From the NCBI RefSeq assembly GCF_051020985.1, contig NW_027475149.1:620001-684000 (forward strand): a DNA stretch of 64,000 nucleotides. Reading direction: 5' to 3'. Below are positions 11,970 through 24,657 of the stretch, piece after piece. The notes beneath the pieces are model-generated. The model was not told the origin of the DNA and did not search any database. It saw only the letters and a list, made by a program, of their open reading frames with translations. The position numbers were made by a program, and so were the translations under genes. The stretch comes from Nomia melanderi. Taxonomy: Eukaryota; Arthropoda; Insecta; Hymenoptera; Halictidae. Position 1 is the stretch's first letter, and each line of letters starts with the position of its first letter.

Positions 11970-12827
11970 GGCCCCTGGTGGTCCGAGGTCGTTCCCGCAG
12001 CACAGATTCATGAGCCAGGGCCTCCTACAGACAATGCACTTTGATTTATTGCTCTATCTGTAATAGCACCCGAGATATCACCAGATATATATTGGATTTT
12101 CCCCAGACCCTGAGTGTCCGGCCCCATGAGACGGTGGTTTTCTTGGCCCCTGGTGGTCCTAGGTCGTTCCCGCTGCCCAGATTCATGCGCCAGGGCCTCC
12201 TACAGACAATGCACTTTGGTTTATTGCGCTATCTCTAATAGCACCCGAGATATCACCAGATATTTGCTGGATTTTTACATGACCTTGGGTGACGGATTCC
12301 GAATATCTGTAATTTTCTCGGCCACTGGTGGTCCGAGGTCGTACCTGCGGCACAGATTCATTCACAAGGGCCTCCTACAGACAATGCACTTTGGTTTATT
12401 GCGCTATCTGTAGTAGCACCCGAGATATCACCAGATATATATTGGATTTTTCCCTGACCCTGAGTGTCAGGCGCCATGAGACGGTGGTTTTCTCGGCTCC
12501 TGGTGTCCGAGGTCGTTCCCGCTGCACAGATTCATGCGCCAGGGCCCCCTGCAGATAATTCACTTTGATTTATTGCGCTATTTCTAATAGCACCCGAGAT
12601 ATCACCAGATATATATTGGATTTTTCCCTGACCCTGACAGTCCGGCCCCATGAGACGGTGATTTTCTCGGCCCCTGGTGGTCCGAGTTCGATCCCGCTGC
12701 ACAGATTCATGCGCCAGGGACTCCTACAGACAATGCACTTTGATTTATTGCGCTGTCTGTAATAGCACCCGAGATATCACCAGATATATATTGGATTTTA
12801 ACCTGACCCTGACAGTCCGGCCCCATG
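11970..12827 (+). repeat. HOR segment m-b-c-d-e-f, copy 1
   Basis: Copied at 15468-16325 (offset 3,498) and, up to 12660, at 14069-14759 (offset 2,099). Position d is 174 nt because of cctggtgtccgagg; position c is V-type. Confidence 0.88.
12241..12415 (+). repeat. V-type monomer, HOR position c (copy 1)
   Basis: gatatttgctgg form with gtcgtacctgcgg and ttcacaagg. It sits third in the block b-c-d that recurs at 14.1 and 15.5 kb. Confidence 0.88.
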
Positions 12828-12989
12828 CGTCGATGGTTTCCTCGGTCCCTCGTGGTCCGAGGTCGATCCCGCTGCACAGATTCATGCGCCACGGCCTCCT
12901 ACAGACAATGCACTTTGATTAATTGCGCTATCTGTAATAGCACCCGAGATATCACCAGATATATATTGGATTTTTCCCTGACCCTGAGT

Positions 12990-14095
12990 GTCCGGCCCCA
13001 TGAGACGGTGGTTTTCTCGGCCCCTGGTGGTCCGAGGTCGTTCCCGCTGCACAGATTCATGCGCCAGGGCCTCCTGCAGATAATTCACTTTGGTTTATTG
13101 CGCTATCTCTAATAGCACCCGAGATATCACCAGGTATATATTGGATTCTTCCCTGACCCTGAGTGTCCGGCCCCATGAGACGGTGGTTTTCTCGGCCCCT
13201 GGTGGTCCGAGGTCGTTCCCGCTGCACAGATTCATGCGCCGGGGCCTAATACAGACAATGCACTTTGATTTATTGCGCTATCTGTAATAGCACCCGAGAT
13301 ATCACCAGATATATACTGGATTTTTCCCTGGCCCTGAGTGTCCGGCCCCATGAGACGGTGGTTTTCTCGGCCCCTGGTGGTTCGAGGTCGTTCCCGCTGC
13401 ACAGATTCATGCGCCAGGGCCTCCTGCAGATAATTCACTTTGGTTTATTGCGCCATCTCTACTAGCACCCGAGATATCACCCGATATATATTGGATATTT
13501 CCCTGACCCTGAGTGTCCGGCCCCATGTGTCGGTGGTTTTCTCGGGCCCTGGTGGTCCCAGGTCGTTCCCGCTGCACAGATTCATGCGCCAGGGCCTCCT
13601 ACAGACTATGCACTTTGATTTATTGTTCTATGTGTAATATAACCCGAGATATCACCAGAAATATATTGGATTTTTCCCTGACCCTGAGTGTCCGGCCCCA
13701 TGAGACGGTTGTTGTCTCGGCCCCTGGTGGTCCGAGGTCGATCCCGCTGCACAGATTCATGCGCCAGGGCCTCCTACAGACAATGCACTTTGATTTATTG
13801 CGCTATCTGTAATAGCACCCGAGATACCACCAGATATATATTGGATCTTTCACTGACCCTGAGTGTCCGGCCCCATGAGACGGTGGTTTTCGCGGCCCCT
13901 GGTGGTCCGAGGTCGTTCCCGCTGCACAGATTCATGCGCCAGGGCCTCCTACAGACAATTCACTTTGATTTATTGCGCTATCTGTATTAGCACCCGAGAT
14001 ATCACCAGATATATGTTGGATTTTCCCCTGACCCTGAGTGTCAGGCGCCATGAGACGGTGGTTTTCTTGGCCCCTGGTGGTCCGAGGTCGTTCCC
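12990..14095 (+). repeat. HOR segment g-h-i-j-k-l-m, copy 1
   Basis: Copied at 16313-17418 (offset 3,323). Marker monomers: h with caggtatatattggattc, i with ccctggccctgag and ggttcgagg, j with ctcgggccctgg and tcccagg, k with tgtaatataacccgag, and l with gataccaccag. Confidence 0.88.
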
Positions 14096-14759
14096 GCAGC
14101 ACAGATTCATGAGCCAGGGCCTCCTACAGACAATGCACTTTGATTTATTGCTCTATCTGTAATAGCACCCGAGATATCACCAGATATATATTGGATTTTC
14201 CCCAGACCCTGAGTGTCCGGCCCCATGAGACGGTGGTTTTCTTGGCCCCTGGTGGTCCTAGGTCGTTCCCGCTGCCCAGATTCATGCGCCAGGGCCTCCT
14301 ACAGACAATGCACTTTGGTTTATTGCGCTATCTCTAATAGCACCCGAGATATCACCAGATATTTGCTGGATTTTTACATGACCTTGGGTGACGGATTCCG
14401 AATATCTGTAATTTTCTCGGCCACTGGTGGTCCGAGGTCGTACCTGCGGCACAGATTCATTCACAAGGGCCTCCTACAGACAATGCACTTTGGTTTATTG
14501 CGCTATCTGTAGTAGCACCCGAGATATCACCAGATATATATTGGATTTTTCCCTGACCCTGAGTGTCAGGCGCCATGAGACGGTGGTTTTCTCGGCTCCT
14601 GGTGTCCGAGGTCGTTCCCGCTGCACAGATTCATGCGCCAGGGCCCCCTGCAGATAATTCACTTTGATTTATTGCGCTATTTCTAATAGCACCCGAGATA
14701 TCACCAGATATATATTGGATTTTTCCCTGACCCTGACAGTCCGGCCCCATGAGACGGTG
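13340..14759 (+). repeat. 8-monomer HOR (1,399 bp), copy 1
   Basis: Order j-k-l-m-b-c-d then an e/i hybrid. It is followed directly by a second copy at offset 1,399 (8 x 175 minus 1). Confidence 0.88.
14340..14514 (+). repeat. V-type monomer, HOR position c (copy 2)
   Basis: Copy of 12241-12415 at offset 2,099, ending with the same ctgtagtagcac boundary. Confidence 0.88.
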
Positions 14760-14837
14760 GTTTTCTCGGCCCCTGGTGGTTCGAGGTCGTTCCCGCTGCA
14801 CAGATTCATGCGCCAGGGCCTCCTGCAGATAATTCAC
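14663..14837 (+). repeat. Chimeric monomer e/i
   Basis: The left part matches monomer e (gctatttctaatag upstream, ccctgacagtccgg). From 14760 it matches monomer i (ggtggttttctcgg, ggttcgaggtcg). The switch lies within 14739-14759, where e and i are identical. It replaces f, g and h. Confidence 0.88.
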
Positions 14838-16158
14838 TTTGGTTTATTGCGCCATCTCTACTAGCACCCGAGATATCACCCGATATATATTGGATATTTC
14901 CCTGACCCTGAGTGTCCGGCCCCATGTGTCGGTGGTTTTCTCGGGCCCTGGTGGTCCCAGGTCGTTCCCGCTGCACAGATTCATGCGCCAGGGCCTCCTA
15001 CAGACTATGCACTTTGATTTATTGTTCTATGTGTAATATAACCCGAGATATCACCAGAAATATATTGGATTTTTCCCTGACCCTGAGTGTCCGGCCCCAT
15101 GAGACGGTTGTTGTCTCGGCCCCTGGTGGTCCGAGGTCGATCCCGCTGCACAGATTCATGCGCCAGGGCCTCCTACAGACAATGCACTTTGATTTATTGC
15201 GCTATCTGTAATAGCACCCGAGATACCACCAGATATATATTGGATCTTTCACTGACCCTGAGTGTCCGGCCCCATGAGACGGTGGTTTTCGCGGCCCCTG
15301 GTGGTCCGAGGTCGTTCCCGCTGCACAGATTCATGCGCCAGGGCCTCCTACAGACAATTCACTTTGATTTATTGCGCTATCTGTATTAGCACCCGAGATA
15401 TCACCAGATATATGTTGGATTTTCCCCTGACCCTGAGTGTCAGGCGCCATGAGACGGTGGTTTTCTTGGCCCCTGGTGGTCCGAGGTCGTTCCCGCAGCA
15501 CAGATTCATGAGCCAGGGCCTCCTACAGACAATGCACTTTGATTTATTGCTCTATCTGTAATAGCACCCGAGATATCACCAGATATATATTGGATTTTCC
15601 CCAGACCCTGAGTGTCCGGCCCCATGAGACGGTGGTTTTCTTGGCCCCTGGTGGTCCTAGGTCGTTCCCGCTGCCCAGATTCATGCGCCAGGGCCTCCTA
15701 CAGACAATGCACTTTGGTTTATTGCGCTATCTCTAATAGCACCCGAGATATCACCAGATATTTGCTGGATTTTTACATGACCTTGGGTGACGGATTCCGA
15801 ATATCTGTAATTTTCTCGGCCACTGGTGGTCCGAGGTCGTACCTGCGGCACAGATTCATTCACAAGGGCCTCCTACAGACAATGCACTTTGGTTTATTGC
15901 GCTATCTGTAGTAGCACCCGAGATATCACCAGATATATATTGGATTTTTCCCTGACCCTGAGTGTCAGGCGCCATGAGACGGTGGTTTTCTCGGCTCCTG
16001 GTGTCCGAGGTCGTTCCCGCTGCACAGATTCATGCGCCAGGGCCCCCTGCAGATAATTCACTTTGATTTATTGCGCTATTTCTAATAGCACCCGAGATAT
16101 CACCAGATATATATTGGATTTTTCCCTGACCCTGACAGTCCGGCCCCATGAGACGGTG
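14739..16158 (+). repeat. 8-monomer HOR (1,399 bp), copy 2
   Basis: Same order, but its last monomer is a full e, continuing into f. The stated ranges of the two copies overlap by 21 bp, which is the crossover interval. Confidence 0.88.
15739..15913 (+). repeat. V-type monomer, HOR position c (copy 3)
   Basis: Copy of 14340-14514 at offset 1,399. Confidence 0.88.
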
Positions 16159-16236
16159 ATTTTCTCGGCCCCTGGTGGTCCGAGTTCGATCCCGCTGCAC
16201 AGATTCATGCGCCAGGGACTCCTACAGACAATGCAC

Positions 16237-16411
16237 TTTGATTTATTGCGCTGTCTGTAATAGCACCCGAGATATCACCAGATATATATTGGATTTTAAC
16301 CTGACCCTGACAGTCCGGCCCCATGAGACGGTGGTTTTCTCGGCCCCTGGTGGTCCGAGGTCGTTCCCGCTGCACAGATTCATGCGCCAGGGCCTCCTGC
16401 AGATAATTCAC
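16237..16411 (+). repeat. Chimeric monomer f/g
   Basis: The left part matches f (ttttaacctgaccctgacag) and the right part matches g (agacggtggttttctcgg). The switch lies within 16313-16325, in the shared gtccggccccatg. It converts the 12-monomer order into 11 monomers. Confidence 0.88.
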
Positions 16412-17418
16412 TTTGGTTTATTGCGCTATCTCTAATAGCACCCGAGATATCACCAGGTATATATTGGATTCTTCCCTGACCCTGAGTGTCCGGCCCCATG
16501 AGACGGTGGTTTTCTCGGCCCCTGGTGGTCCGAGGTCGTTCCCGCTGCACAGATTCATGCGCCGGGGCCTAATACAGACAATGCACTTTGATTTATTGCG
16601 CTATCTGTAATAGCACCCGAGATATCACCAGATATATACTGGATTTTTCCCTGGCCCTGAGTGTCCGGCCCCATGAGACGGTGGTTTTCTCGGCCCCTGG
16701 TGGTTCGAGGTCGTTCCCGCTGCACAGATTCATGCGCCAGGGCCTCCTGCAGATAATTCACTTTGGTTTATTGCGCCATCTCTACTAGCACCCGAGATAT
16801 CACCCGATATATATTGGATATTTCCCTGACCCTGAGTGTCCGGCCCCATGTGTCGGTGGTTTTCTCGGGCCCTGGTGGTCCCAGGTCGTTCCCGCTGCAC
16901 AGATTCATGCGCCAGGGCCTCCTACAGACTATGCACTTTGATTTATTGTTCTATGTGTAATATAACCCGAGATATCACCAGAAATATATTGGATTTTTCC
17001 CTGACCCTGAGTGTCCGGCCCCATGAGACGGTTGTTGTCTCGGCCCCTGGTGGTCCGAGGTCGATCCCGCTGCACAGATTCATGCGCCAGGGCCTCCTAC
17101 AGACAATGCACTTTGATTTATTGCGCTATCTGTAATAGCACCCGAGATACCACCAGATATATATTGGATCTTTCACTGACCCTGAGTGTCCGGCCCCATG
17201 AGACGGTGGTTTTCGCGGCCCCTGGTGGTCCGAGGTCGTTCCCGCTGCACAGATTCATGCGCCAGGGCCTCCTACAGACAATTCACTTTGATTTATTGCG
17301 CTATCTGTATTAGCACCCGAGATATCACCAGATATATGTTGGATTTTCCCCTGACCCTGAGTGTCAGGCGCCATGAGACGGTGGTTTTCTTGGCCCCTGG
17401 TGGTCCGAGGTCGTTCCC
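16313..17418 (+). repeat. HOR segment g-h-i-j-k-l-m, copy 2
   Basis: Third occurrence of j-k-l-m in the window (13.44, 14.84 and 16.76 kb). The final m diverges at about 17419 (cccgctgcacagatgc for cccgcagcac). Confidence 0.88.
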
Positions 17419-17928
17419 GCTGCACAGATGCATGCGCCAGGGCCTCCTACAGACAATGCACTTTGGTTTATTGCGCTATCTGTAATAGCACCCGAGATAT
17501 CACCAGATATATATTGGATTTTCCCCTGACCCTGATTGTCCGGACCCATGAGACGGTGGTTTTCTCGGCCCCTGGTGGTCTGTGGTCGTTCCCGCTGCAC
17601 AGATTCATGCGCCTGGGCCTCCTACAGACAATGCACTTTGGTTTATTGCGCTATCTGTAATAGCACCCGAGATATCACCAGATATATATTGGATTTTTCC
17701 CCGACCCTGAGTGTCCGGCCCCATGAGACGGTGGTTTTCTCGGCCCCTGGTGGTCCGAGGTCGTTCCCGCTGCCCAGATTCATTCGCCTGGGCCTCCTAC
17801 AGACAATGCACTTTGATTTATTGGGCTATCTGTAATAGCACCCGAGATATCACCAGATATATATTGGATTTTTCCCTGACCCTGAGTGCCCGGCCCCATG
17901 TGTCGGTGGTTTTCTCGGCCCCTGGTGG
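17419..17928 (+). repeat. Ordinary monomers between HOR families
   Basis: About three near-consensus monomers, including ctctggtctgtggtcg near 17580 and gtgcccggccccatgtgtcgg at 17887. Confidence 0.8.
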
Positions 17929-17949
17929 TCCGAGATCGATCTCGCTGCA

Positions 17950-18474
17950 CAGGTTCATGCGCTAGAGCCTCCTGCAGACAATGCACTTTGATATATCCCG
18001 CTATATGTAATAGCACCCGAGATATCATGAGATATATATTGGATTTTTCCCTGACCCTGAGTGTCCGGCCCAATGAGGCGGTGGTTTTCTCGGCCCCTGG
18101 TTGTCCGAGGTCGTTCCCGCTGAACAGATTCATGCGCCAGGGCCTCCTGCAGATAATTCACTTTGGTGTATTGCGCTATCTCTAATAGCACCCGAGATAT
18201 CACCAGATATATATTGGATTTTACCCTGACCCTGAGTGTCCGGCCCCGTGAGACTGTGGTTTTCTCGGCCCCTGGTGGTCCGAGGTACTTCCCGCTGCAC
18301 AGATTCATGCGCAAGGTCCTCCTACAGACAATGCACTTTGATTTATTGCGCTATCTGTAATAGCACTCGAGATATAACCAGATATATATTGGATTTTTCA
18401 CTGACCCGGAGTGTCCGGCCCCATGAGACGGTGGTTTTCTCGGCCCCTGGTGGTCCGAGGTCGTTCCCGTTGAA
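17950..18474 (+). repeat. 3-monomer tandem duplication (525 bp), copy 1
   Basis: Contains gcgctagagcc, gatatatcccgctatatg, gatatcatgagatatat and ccggccccgtgagactg. The last two are not found outside this family. Confidence 0.87.
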
Positions 18475-18999
18475 CAGGTTCATGCGCTAGAGCCTCCTGC
18501 AGACAATGCACTTTGATATATCCCGCTATATGTAATAGCACCCGAGATATCATGAGATATATATTGGATTTTTCCCTGACCCTGAGTGTCCGGCCCAATG
18601 AGGCGGTGGTTTTCTCGGCCCCTGGTTGTCCGAGCACGTTCCCGCTGCACAGATTCATGCGCCAGGGCCTCCTGCAGATAATTCACTTTGGTGTATTGCG
18701 CTATCTCTAATAGCACCCGAGATATCACCAGATATATATTGGATTTTACCCTGACCCTGAGTGTCCGGCCCCGTGAGACTGTGGTTTTCTCGGCCCCTGG
18801 TGGTCCGAGGTACTTCCCGCTGCACAGATTCATGCGCAAGGTCCTCCTACAGACAATGCACTTTGATTTATTGCGCTATCTGTAATAGCACTCGAGATAT
18901 AACCAGATATATATTGGATTTTTCACTGACCCGGAGTGTCCGGCCCCATGAGACGGTGGTTTTCTCGGCCCCTGGTGGTCCGAGGTCGTTCCCGTTGAA
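18475..18999 (+). repeat. 3-monomer tandem duplication (525 bp), copy 2
   Basis: Offset exactly 525. Differences include gagcacgttcccgctgcac for gaggtcgttcccgctgaac. The junction lies within the shared acag at 18474-18477. Confidence 0.87.
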
Positions 19000-19669
19000 C
19001 AGATTCATGCGCCAGGGCCTCCTGCAAATAATACACTTTGGTTTATTGCGCTATCTCTAATAGCACCCGAGATATCACCAGATATATATTGGATTTTACC
19101 CTGACCCTGAGTGTCCGGCCCCATGAGACTGTGGTTTTCTCGGCCCCTGGTGGTCCGAGGTCGTTCCCGCTGCACAGATGCATGAGCCAGGGCCTCCTGC
19201 AGATAAGTCACTTTGATTTATCGCGCTATCTCTAATAGCACCCGAGATATCACCAGATAGATATTGGATTTTTCCCCGACCCAGAGTGTCCGGCCCCATG
19301 AGACTGTGGTTTTCTCGGCCCCTGGTGGTCAGAGGTCGTTCCCGCTGCACAGATTCATGCGCCAGGGCCTCCTACAGATAATGCACTTTGATTTATTGCG
19401 CTATCTGTAATAGCACCCGAGATATCACCAGATATATGTTGGATTTTTCCCCGACCCTGAGTGTCCGGCCCCATGAGACTGTGGTTTTCTCGGCCCCCGG
19501 TGGTCAGAGGTCGTTCCCGCTGCACAGATTCATGCGCCAGGGCCTCCTACAGATAATGCACTTTGATTTATTGCGCTATCTGTAATAGCACCCGAGATAT
19601 CACCAGATATATGTTGGATTTTTCCCCGACCCTGAGTGTCCGGCCCCATGAGACGGTGGTTTTCTCGGC

Positions 19670-20144
19670 CGCTGGTGGTCCGAGGTTGTTCCCGCTGCGC
19701 AAATGCATGCGCCAGGGCCTCCTGCAGATAATTCACTTTGGTTTATTGCGCTATCTCTAATAGCACCCGAGATATCACCAGATATATATTGTATTTTCCC
19801 ATGACCCTGAGTGTCCTGGCCCATAAGACTGTGGTTTTCTCTGCACCTGGCGGTCAGAGATCGTTCCCGCCTCACAGATTCATGCGCCAGTGCCTCCTAC
19901 AGACAATGCACTTTGGTTTATTGCGCTATCTCCAATAGCACCCGAGATATCGCCAGATATATATTGGATTTGTCCCTGGCCGTGAGTGTCCGGCCCCATG
20001 AGACGGTAGTTTTCTCGGCCCCTGGTGGTCCGAGGTCGATCCGGCTGCACAGATTCATGCGCCAGGGCCTCCTACAGACAATGCACTTTGATTTATTGCG
20101 CTACCTGTAATAGCACCCGAGATATCACCAGATATATATTGGAT
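19670..20144 (+). repeat. Dispersed 3-monomer cassette, copy 1
   Basis: Marked by gctgcgcaaatgcatgcgcc, tattgtattttcccatgac, gtcctggcccataagac, gcacctggcggtcagag and gatatcgccag. Further copies are at 34711-35185 and 41533-42007, so one cassette lies in three different contexts. Confidence 0.87.
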
Positions 20145-20636
20145 TTTTCCCTGACCCTGAGTGTCCGACCCCATGAGACGGTGGTTTTCTCGGCTCCTGG
20201 TGTCCGAGGTCGTTCCCGCTGCACAGATTCATGCGCCAGGGCCTCCTGCAGATAATTCACTTTGGTTTATTGCGCTATCTCTAATAGCACCCGAGATATC
20301 ACCAGGTATATATTGGATTCTTCCATGACCCTGAGTGTCCGGCCCCATGAGACGGTGATTTTCTCGGCCCCTGGTGGTCCGAGGTCGTTCCCGCTGCACA
20401 GATTCATGCGCCGGGGCCTAATACAGACAATGCACTTTGATTTCTTGGGCTATCTGTAATAGCACCCGAGATATCACCAGATATATATTGGATTTTTCCC
20501 TGACACTGAGTGTCCGGCCCCATGAGGCGGTGGTTTTCTCGGCCCCTGGTGGTCCGAGGTCGTTCCCGCTGCACAGATTCATGCGCCAGGGCCTCCTGCA
20601 GAAAATGCACTTTGATTTATTGCGCTATCTCTAATA

Positions 20637-20811
20637 ACACCCGAGATATCACCAGATACATGCTGGATTTATACATGACCTTGGGTGACGGATTCCGAAT
20701 ATCTGTAATTTTCTCGGCCCCTGGTGGTCCGAGGTCGTTCCTGCTGCACAGATTCATTCGCCAGTGCCTCCTACAGACAATGCACTTTGATTTATTGCTC
20801 TATCTCTAATA
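20637..20811 (+). repeat. V-type monomer starting acaccc
   Basis: The normal gcaccc start is acaccc and the centre begins ttatacatg. It keeps the ordinary cggcccctgg after the V patch, so the right edge of the patch lies further left here than in other V copies. Confidence 0.85.
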
Positions 20812-21335
20812 GCACCCGAGATATCACTGGATATATATTGGATTTTTCCCCGACCATGAGTGTCCAGCCCCATGAGACGGTGGTTTTATCGGACCCTGGT
20901 GATCCGAGGTCGTTCCTGCTGCACAGATTGATGCGCCAGGGCCTCCGGCACATAATTCACTTTGGTTTATTGCGCTATCCCTAATAGCACCCGATATGTC
21001 GCCAGATATATATTGGATTTTCCCTGACCCTGAGTGTCCGGCCCCATGAGACGGTGGTTTTCTCGGCCCCTGGTGGTCCTAGGTCGTTCCCGCTGCACAG
21101 ATGCATGCGCCAGGGCCTCCTACAGACAATGCACTTTGATTTATTGCGCTATCTGTAATAGCACCCGAGATATCACCAGATATATATTGGATATTTCCCT
21201 CACCCTGAGTGTCCAGCCCCATGAGACGGTGGTTTTCTCGGCCCCTGGTGGACCGAGGTCATTCCCGCTGCACAGATTCATGCGCGAGGGCCTCCTGCAG
21301 ATAATTCACTTTGGTTTATTGCGCTATCTCTAATA

Positions 21336-21510
21336 GCACCCGAGATATCACCAGATATATGCTGGATTTTTACATGACCTTGGGTGACGGATTCCGAATA
21401 TCAGTAATTTTCTCGGCCCCTGTTGGTCCGAGGTCGTTCCTGCTGCACAGATTCATTCGCCAGTGCCTCCTACAGACAATGCACTTTGATTTATTGCGCT
21501 ATCTGTAATA
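21336..21510 (+). repeat. V-type monomer (atatcagtaatt form)
   Basis: Carries atatcagtaatt and cccctgttgg. The same pair of changes marks 23258-23432 and 29904-30078. Confidence 0.85.
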
Positions 21511-21586
21511 GCACCCGAGATATCACCAGATATATATTGGATTTTCCCCTGACCCTGAGTGTCCGGCCCCATGAGACTGTGGTTTT

Positions 21587-21607
21587 CTCGGACCCTAGTG
21601 GTCCGAG
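21587..21607. other. Perfected dyad: 8-bp arms, 5-nt loop
   Basis: Here the mismatched base of the common dyad is changed (ctcggCcc to ctcggAcc), giving perfect arms ctcggacc and ggtccgag around loop ctagt. Further perfect copies lie at 22111-22131, 23509-23529, 24909-24929, 28058-28078, 28582-28602, 31205-31225, 31380-31400, 45725-45745, 59018-59038 and 62863-62883. Several are HOR copies of one another, so these are not 11 independent events. Confidence 0.8.
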
Positions 21608-23257
21608 GTCGTTCCCGCTGCACAGATTCATGCGCCAGGGCCTCCTACAGACAACGCACTTTGATTTATTGCGCTATCTGTAATAGCACCCGAGATATCA
21701 CCAGATATATATTGGATTTTCCCCTGACCCTGAGTGTCCGGCCCCATGAGACTGTGGTTTTCTCGGCCCCTAGTAGTCCGAGGTCGTTCCCGCTGCACAC
21801 ATTCATGCGCCAGAGCCTCCTACAGACAACGCACTTTGATTTATTGCGCTATCTGTAATAGCACCCGAGATATCACCAGATATATATTGGATTTTCCCCT
21901 GACCCTGAGTGTCCGGCCCCATGAGACGGTGGTTTTCTCGGCCCCTGGTGGTCCTAGGTCGTTCCCGCTGCACAGATGCATGCGCCATGGCCTCCTGCAG
22001 ATAATTCCCTTTGGCTTATTGCGCTATCTGTAATAGCACCCGAGATATCACCAGATATATATTGGATTTTCCCTGACCCTGAGTGTCCGGCCCCATGAGA
22101 CGGTGGTTTTCTCGGACCCTGGTGGTCCGAGGTCGTTCCCGCTGCACAGATTCATGCGCCAGGGCCTCCTACAGACAACGCACTTTGATTTATTGCGCTA
22201 TCTGTAATAGCACCCGAGATATCACCAGATATATATTGGATTTTCCCCTGACCCTGAGTGTCCGGCCCCATGAGACGGTGGTTTTCTCGGCCCCTGGTGG
22301 TCCTAGGTCGTTCCCGCTGCACAGATGCATGCGCCAGGGCCTCCTGCAGATAATTCCCTTTGGCTTATTGCGCTATCTCTAATAGCACCCGAGATATCAC
22401 CAGATATATATTGGATTTTCCCCTGACCCTGAGTGGCCGGCCCAATGAGACGGTGGTCTTCTCGGCCCCTGGTGGTCCGAGGTCGTTCCCGCTGCCCAGA
22501 TTCATGCGTCACGGCCTCCTACAGACAATGCACTGTGATTTATTGCGCTATCTGTAATAGCACCCGAGATATCACCAGATATATATTGGATATTTCCCTC
22601 ACCCTGAGTGTCCAGCCCCATGAGACGGTGGTTTTCTCGGCCCCTGGTGGACCGAGGTCATTCCCGCTGCACAGATTCATGCGCGAGGGCCTCCTGCAGA
22701 TAATTCACTTTGGTTTATTGCGCTATCTCTAATAGCACCTGAGATATCACCAGATATATATTGGATTTTCCCCTGACTCTGGGTGTCCGGCCCCATGAGA
22801 CGTTGTTTTCTCGGCCCCAGGTGGTCCCAGGACGCTCCCGCTTCCCAGATTCAGGCGCCAGGGCCTCCTGCAGATAACTCACTTGGTTTATTGCGCTATC
22901 TCTAATAGCACCCGAGATATCACCAGATATATATTGGATTTTCCCCTGACCCTGAGTGTCCGGCCCCATGAGACTGTGGTTTTCTCGGCCCCTAGTGGTC
23001 CGAGGTCGTTCCCGCTGCACAGATTCATGCGCCAGGGCCTTCTACAGACAACGCACTTTGATTTATAGCGCTCTATGTAATAGCACCCGAGATATCACCA
23101 GATATATATTGGATTTTCGCCTGACCCTGAGTGTCCGGCCACATGAGACGGTGGTTTTCTCGGCCCCTGGTGATCCTAGGTCGTTCCCGCTGCACAGATG
23201 CATGCGCCAGGGCCTCCTGCAGATAATTTCCTTTGGCTTATTGCGCTATCTCTAATA

Positions 23258-23432
23258 GCACCCGAGATATCACCAGATATATGCTGGATTTTTACATGAC
23301 CTTGGGTGACGGATTCCGAATATCAGTAATTTTCTCGGCCCCTGTTGGTCCGAGGTCGTTCCTGCTGCACAGATTCATTCGCCAGTGCCTCCTACAGACA
23401 ATGCACTTTGATTTATTGCGCTATCTGTAATA
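23258..23432 (+). repeat. V-type monomer (atatcagtaatt form)
   Basis: Preceded by the rare tail gataatttcctttggc; otherwise like 21336-21510. Confidence 0.85.
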
Positions 23433-24482
23433 GCACCCGAGATATCACCAGATATATATTGGATTTTCCCCTGACCCTGAGTGTCCGGCCCCATGAGACG
23501 GTGGTTTTCTCGGACCCTGGTGGTCCGAGGTAGTTCCCGCTGGCCAGATTCATGCGACAGTGCCTCCTACAGACAATGCATTTTGATTTTTTGCGCTATC
23601 TCTAATAGCACCCGAGATATCACCAGATATATATTGGATTTTTCCCCGACCCCGAGTGTCCGGCCCCATGAGACGGTTGTTTTCTCGGCCGCTGGTGGTC
23701 CGAGATCGTTCCCGCTGCCCAGATTCATGCGCCACGGCCTCCTACAGACAATGCACTTTGATTTATTGCGCTATCTGTGATTGCACCCGAGATATCACCA
23801 GATACATATTGGATATTTCCCTCACCCTGAGTGTCCAGCCCCATGAGACGGTGGTTTTCTCGGCCCCTGGTGGTCCGTGGTCGTTCCCGCTGCACAGATT
23901 CATGCGCCAGGGCCTCCTGCAGATAATTCACTTTCGTTTATTGCTCTATCTCTAATAGCACCCGAGATATCACCAGATATATATTGGATTTTCCCCAGAC
24001 CCTGAGTGGCCGGCCCCATGAGACGGTGGTCTTCTCGGCCCCTGGTGGTCCGAGGTCGTTCCCGCTGCCCTGATTCATGCGCCACGGCCTCCTACTGACA
24101 ATTCACTTTGATTTATTGCGCTATCTGTAATAGCACCCGAGATATCACCAGATATATATTGGATATTTCCCTCACCCTGAGTGTCGAGCCCCATGAGACG
24201 GTGGTTTTCTCGGCCCCTGGTGGACCGATGTCGTTCCCGCTGCACAGATTCATGCGCCAGGGCCTCCTGCAGATAATTCACTTTGGTTTATTGCGCTATC
24301 TCTAATAGCGCCCGAGATATCACCAGATATATATTGGATTTTTCCCTGACCCTGAGTGTCCGGCCCCATGATACTGCGGTTTTCTCGGCCCCTGGTGGTC
24401 CGAGGTCGTTCCCGCTGCACACGTTCATGCGCCAGAGCCTCCTGCAGATAATTCACTTTGATTTATCGCGCTATCTCTAATA

Positions 24483-24657
24483 GCACCCGAGATATCACCA
24501 GATATATGCTGGATTTTTACATGACCTTGGGTGACGGATTCCGAATATCTGTAATTTTCTCTGCCACTGGTGGTCCGAGGTCGTTCCTGCTGCACAGATG
24601 CATGCGCCAAGGCCTCCTGCAGATAATTCCCTTTGGCTTATTGCGCTATCTCTAATA
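24483..24657 (+). repeat. V-type monomer (tctctgccactgg form)
   Basis: The left dyad arm is damaged (ctctg for ctcgg). The 3' half has agatgcatgcgccaagg. Its duplicate is 30779-30953, 6,296 bp downstream. Confidence 0.85.

Noticed and set aside
5321..16720. RNA polymerase III B box (ggtggttcgaggtcg variants)
   Set aside because: It starts like GGTTCGA but the required C is T, most monomers have ggtccga, and no A box lies at a suitable distance.
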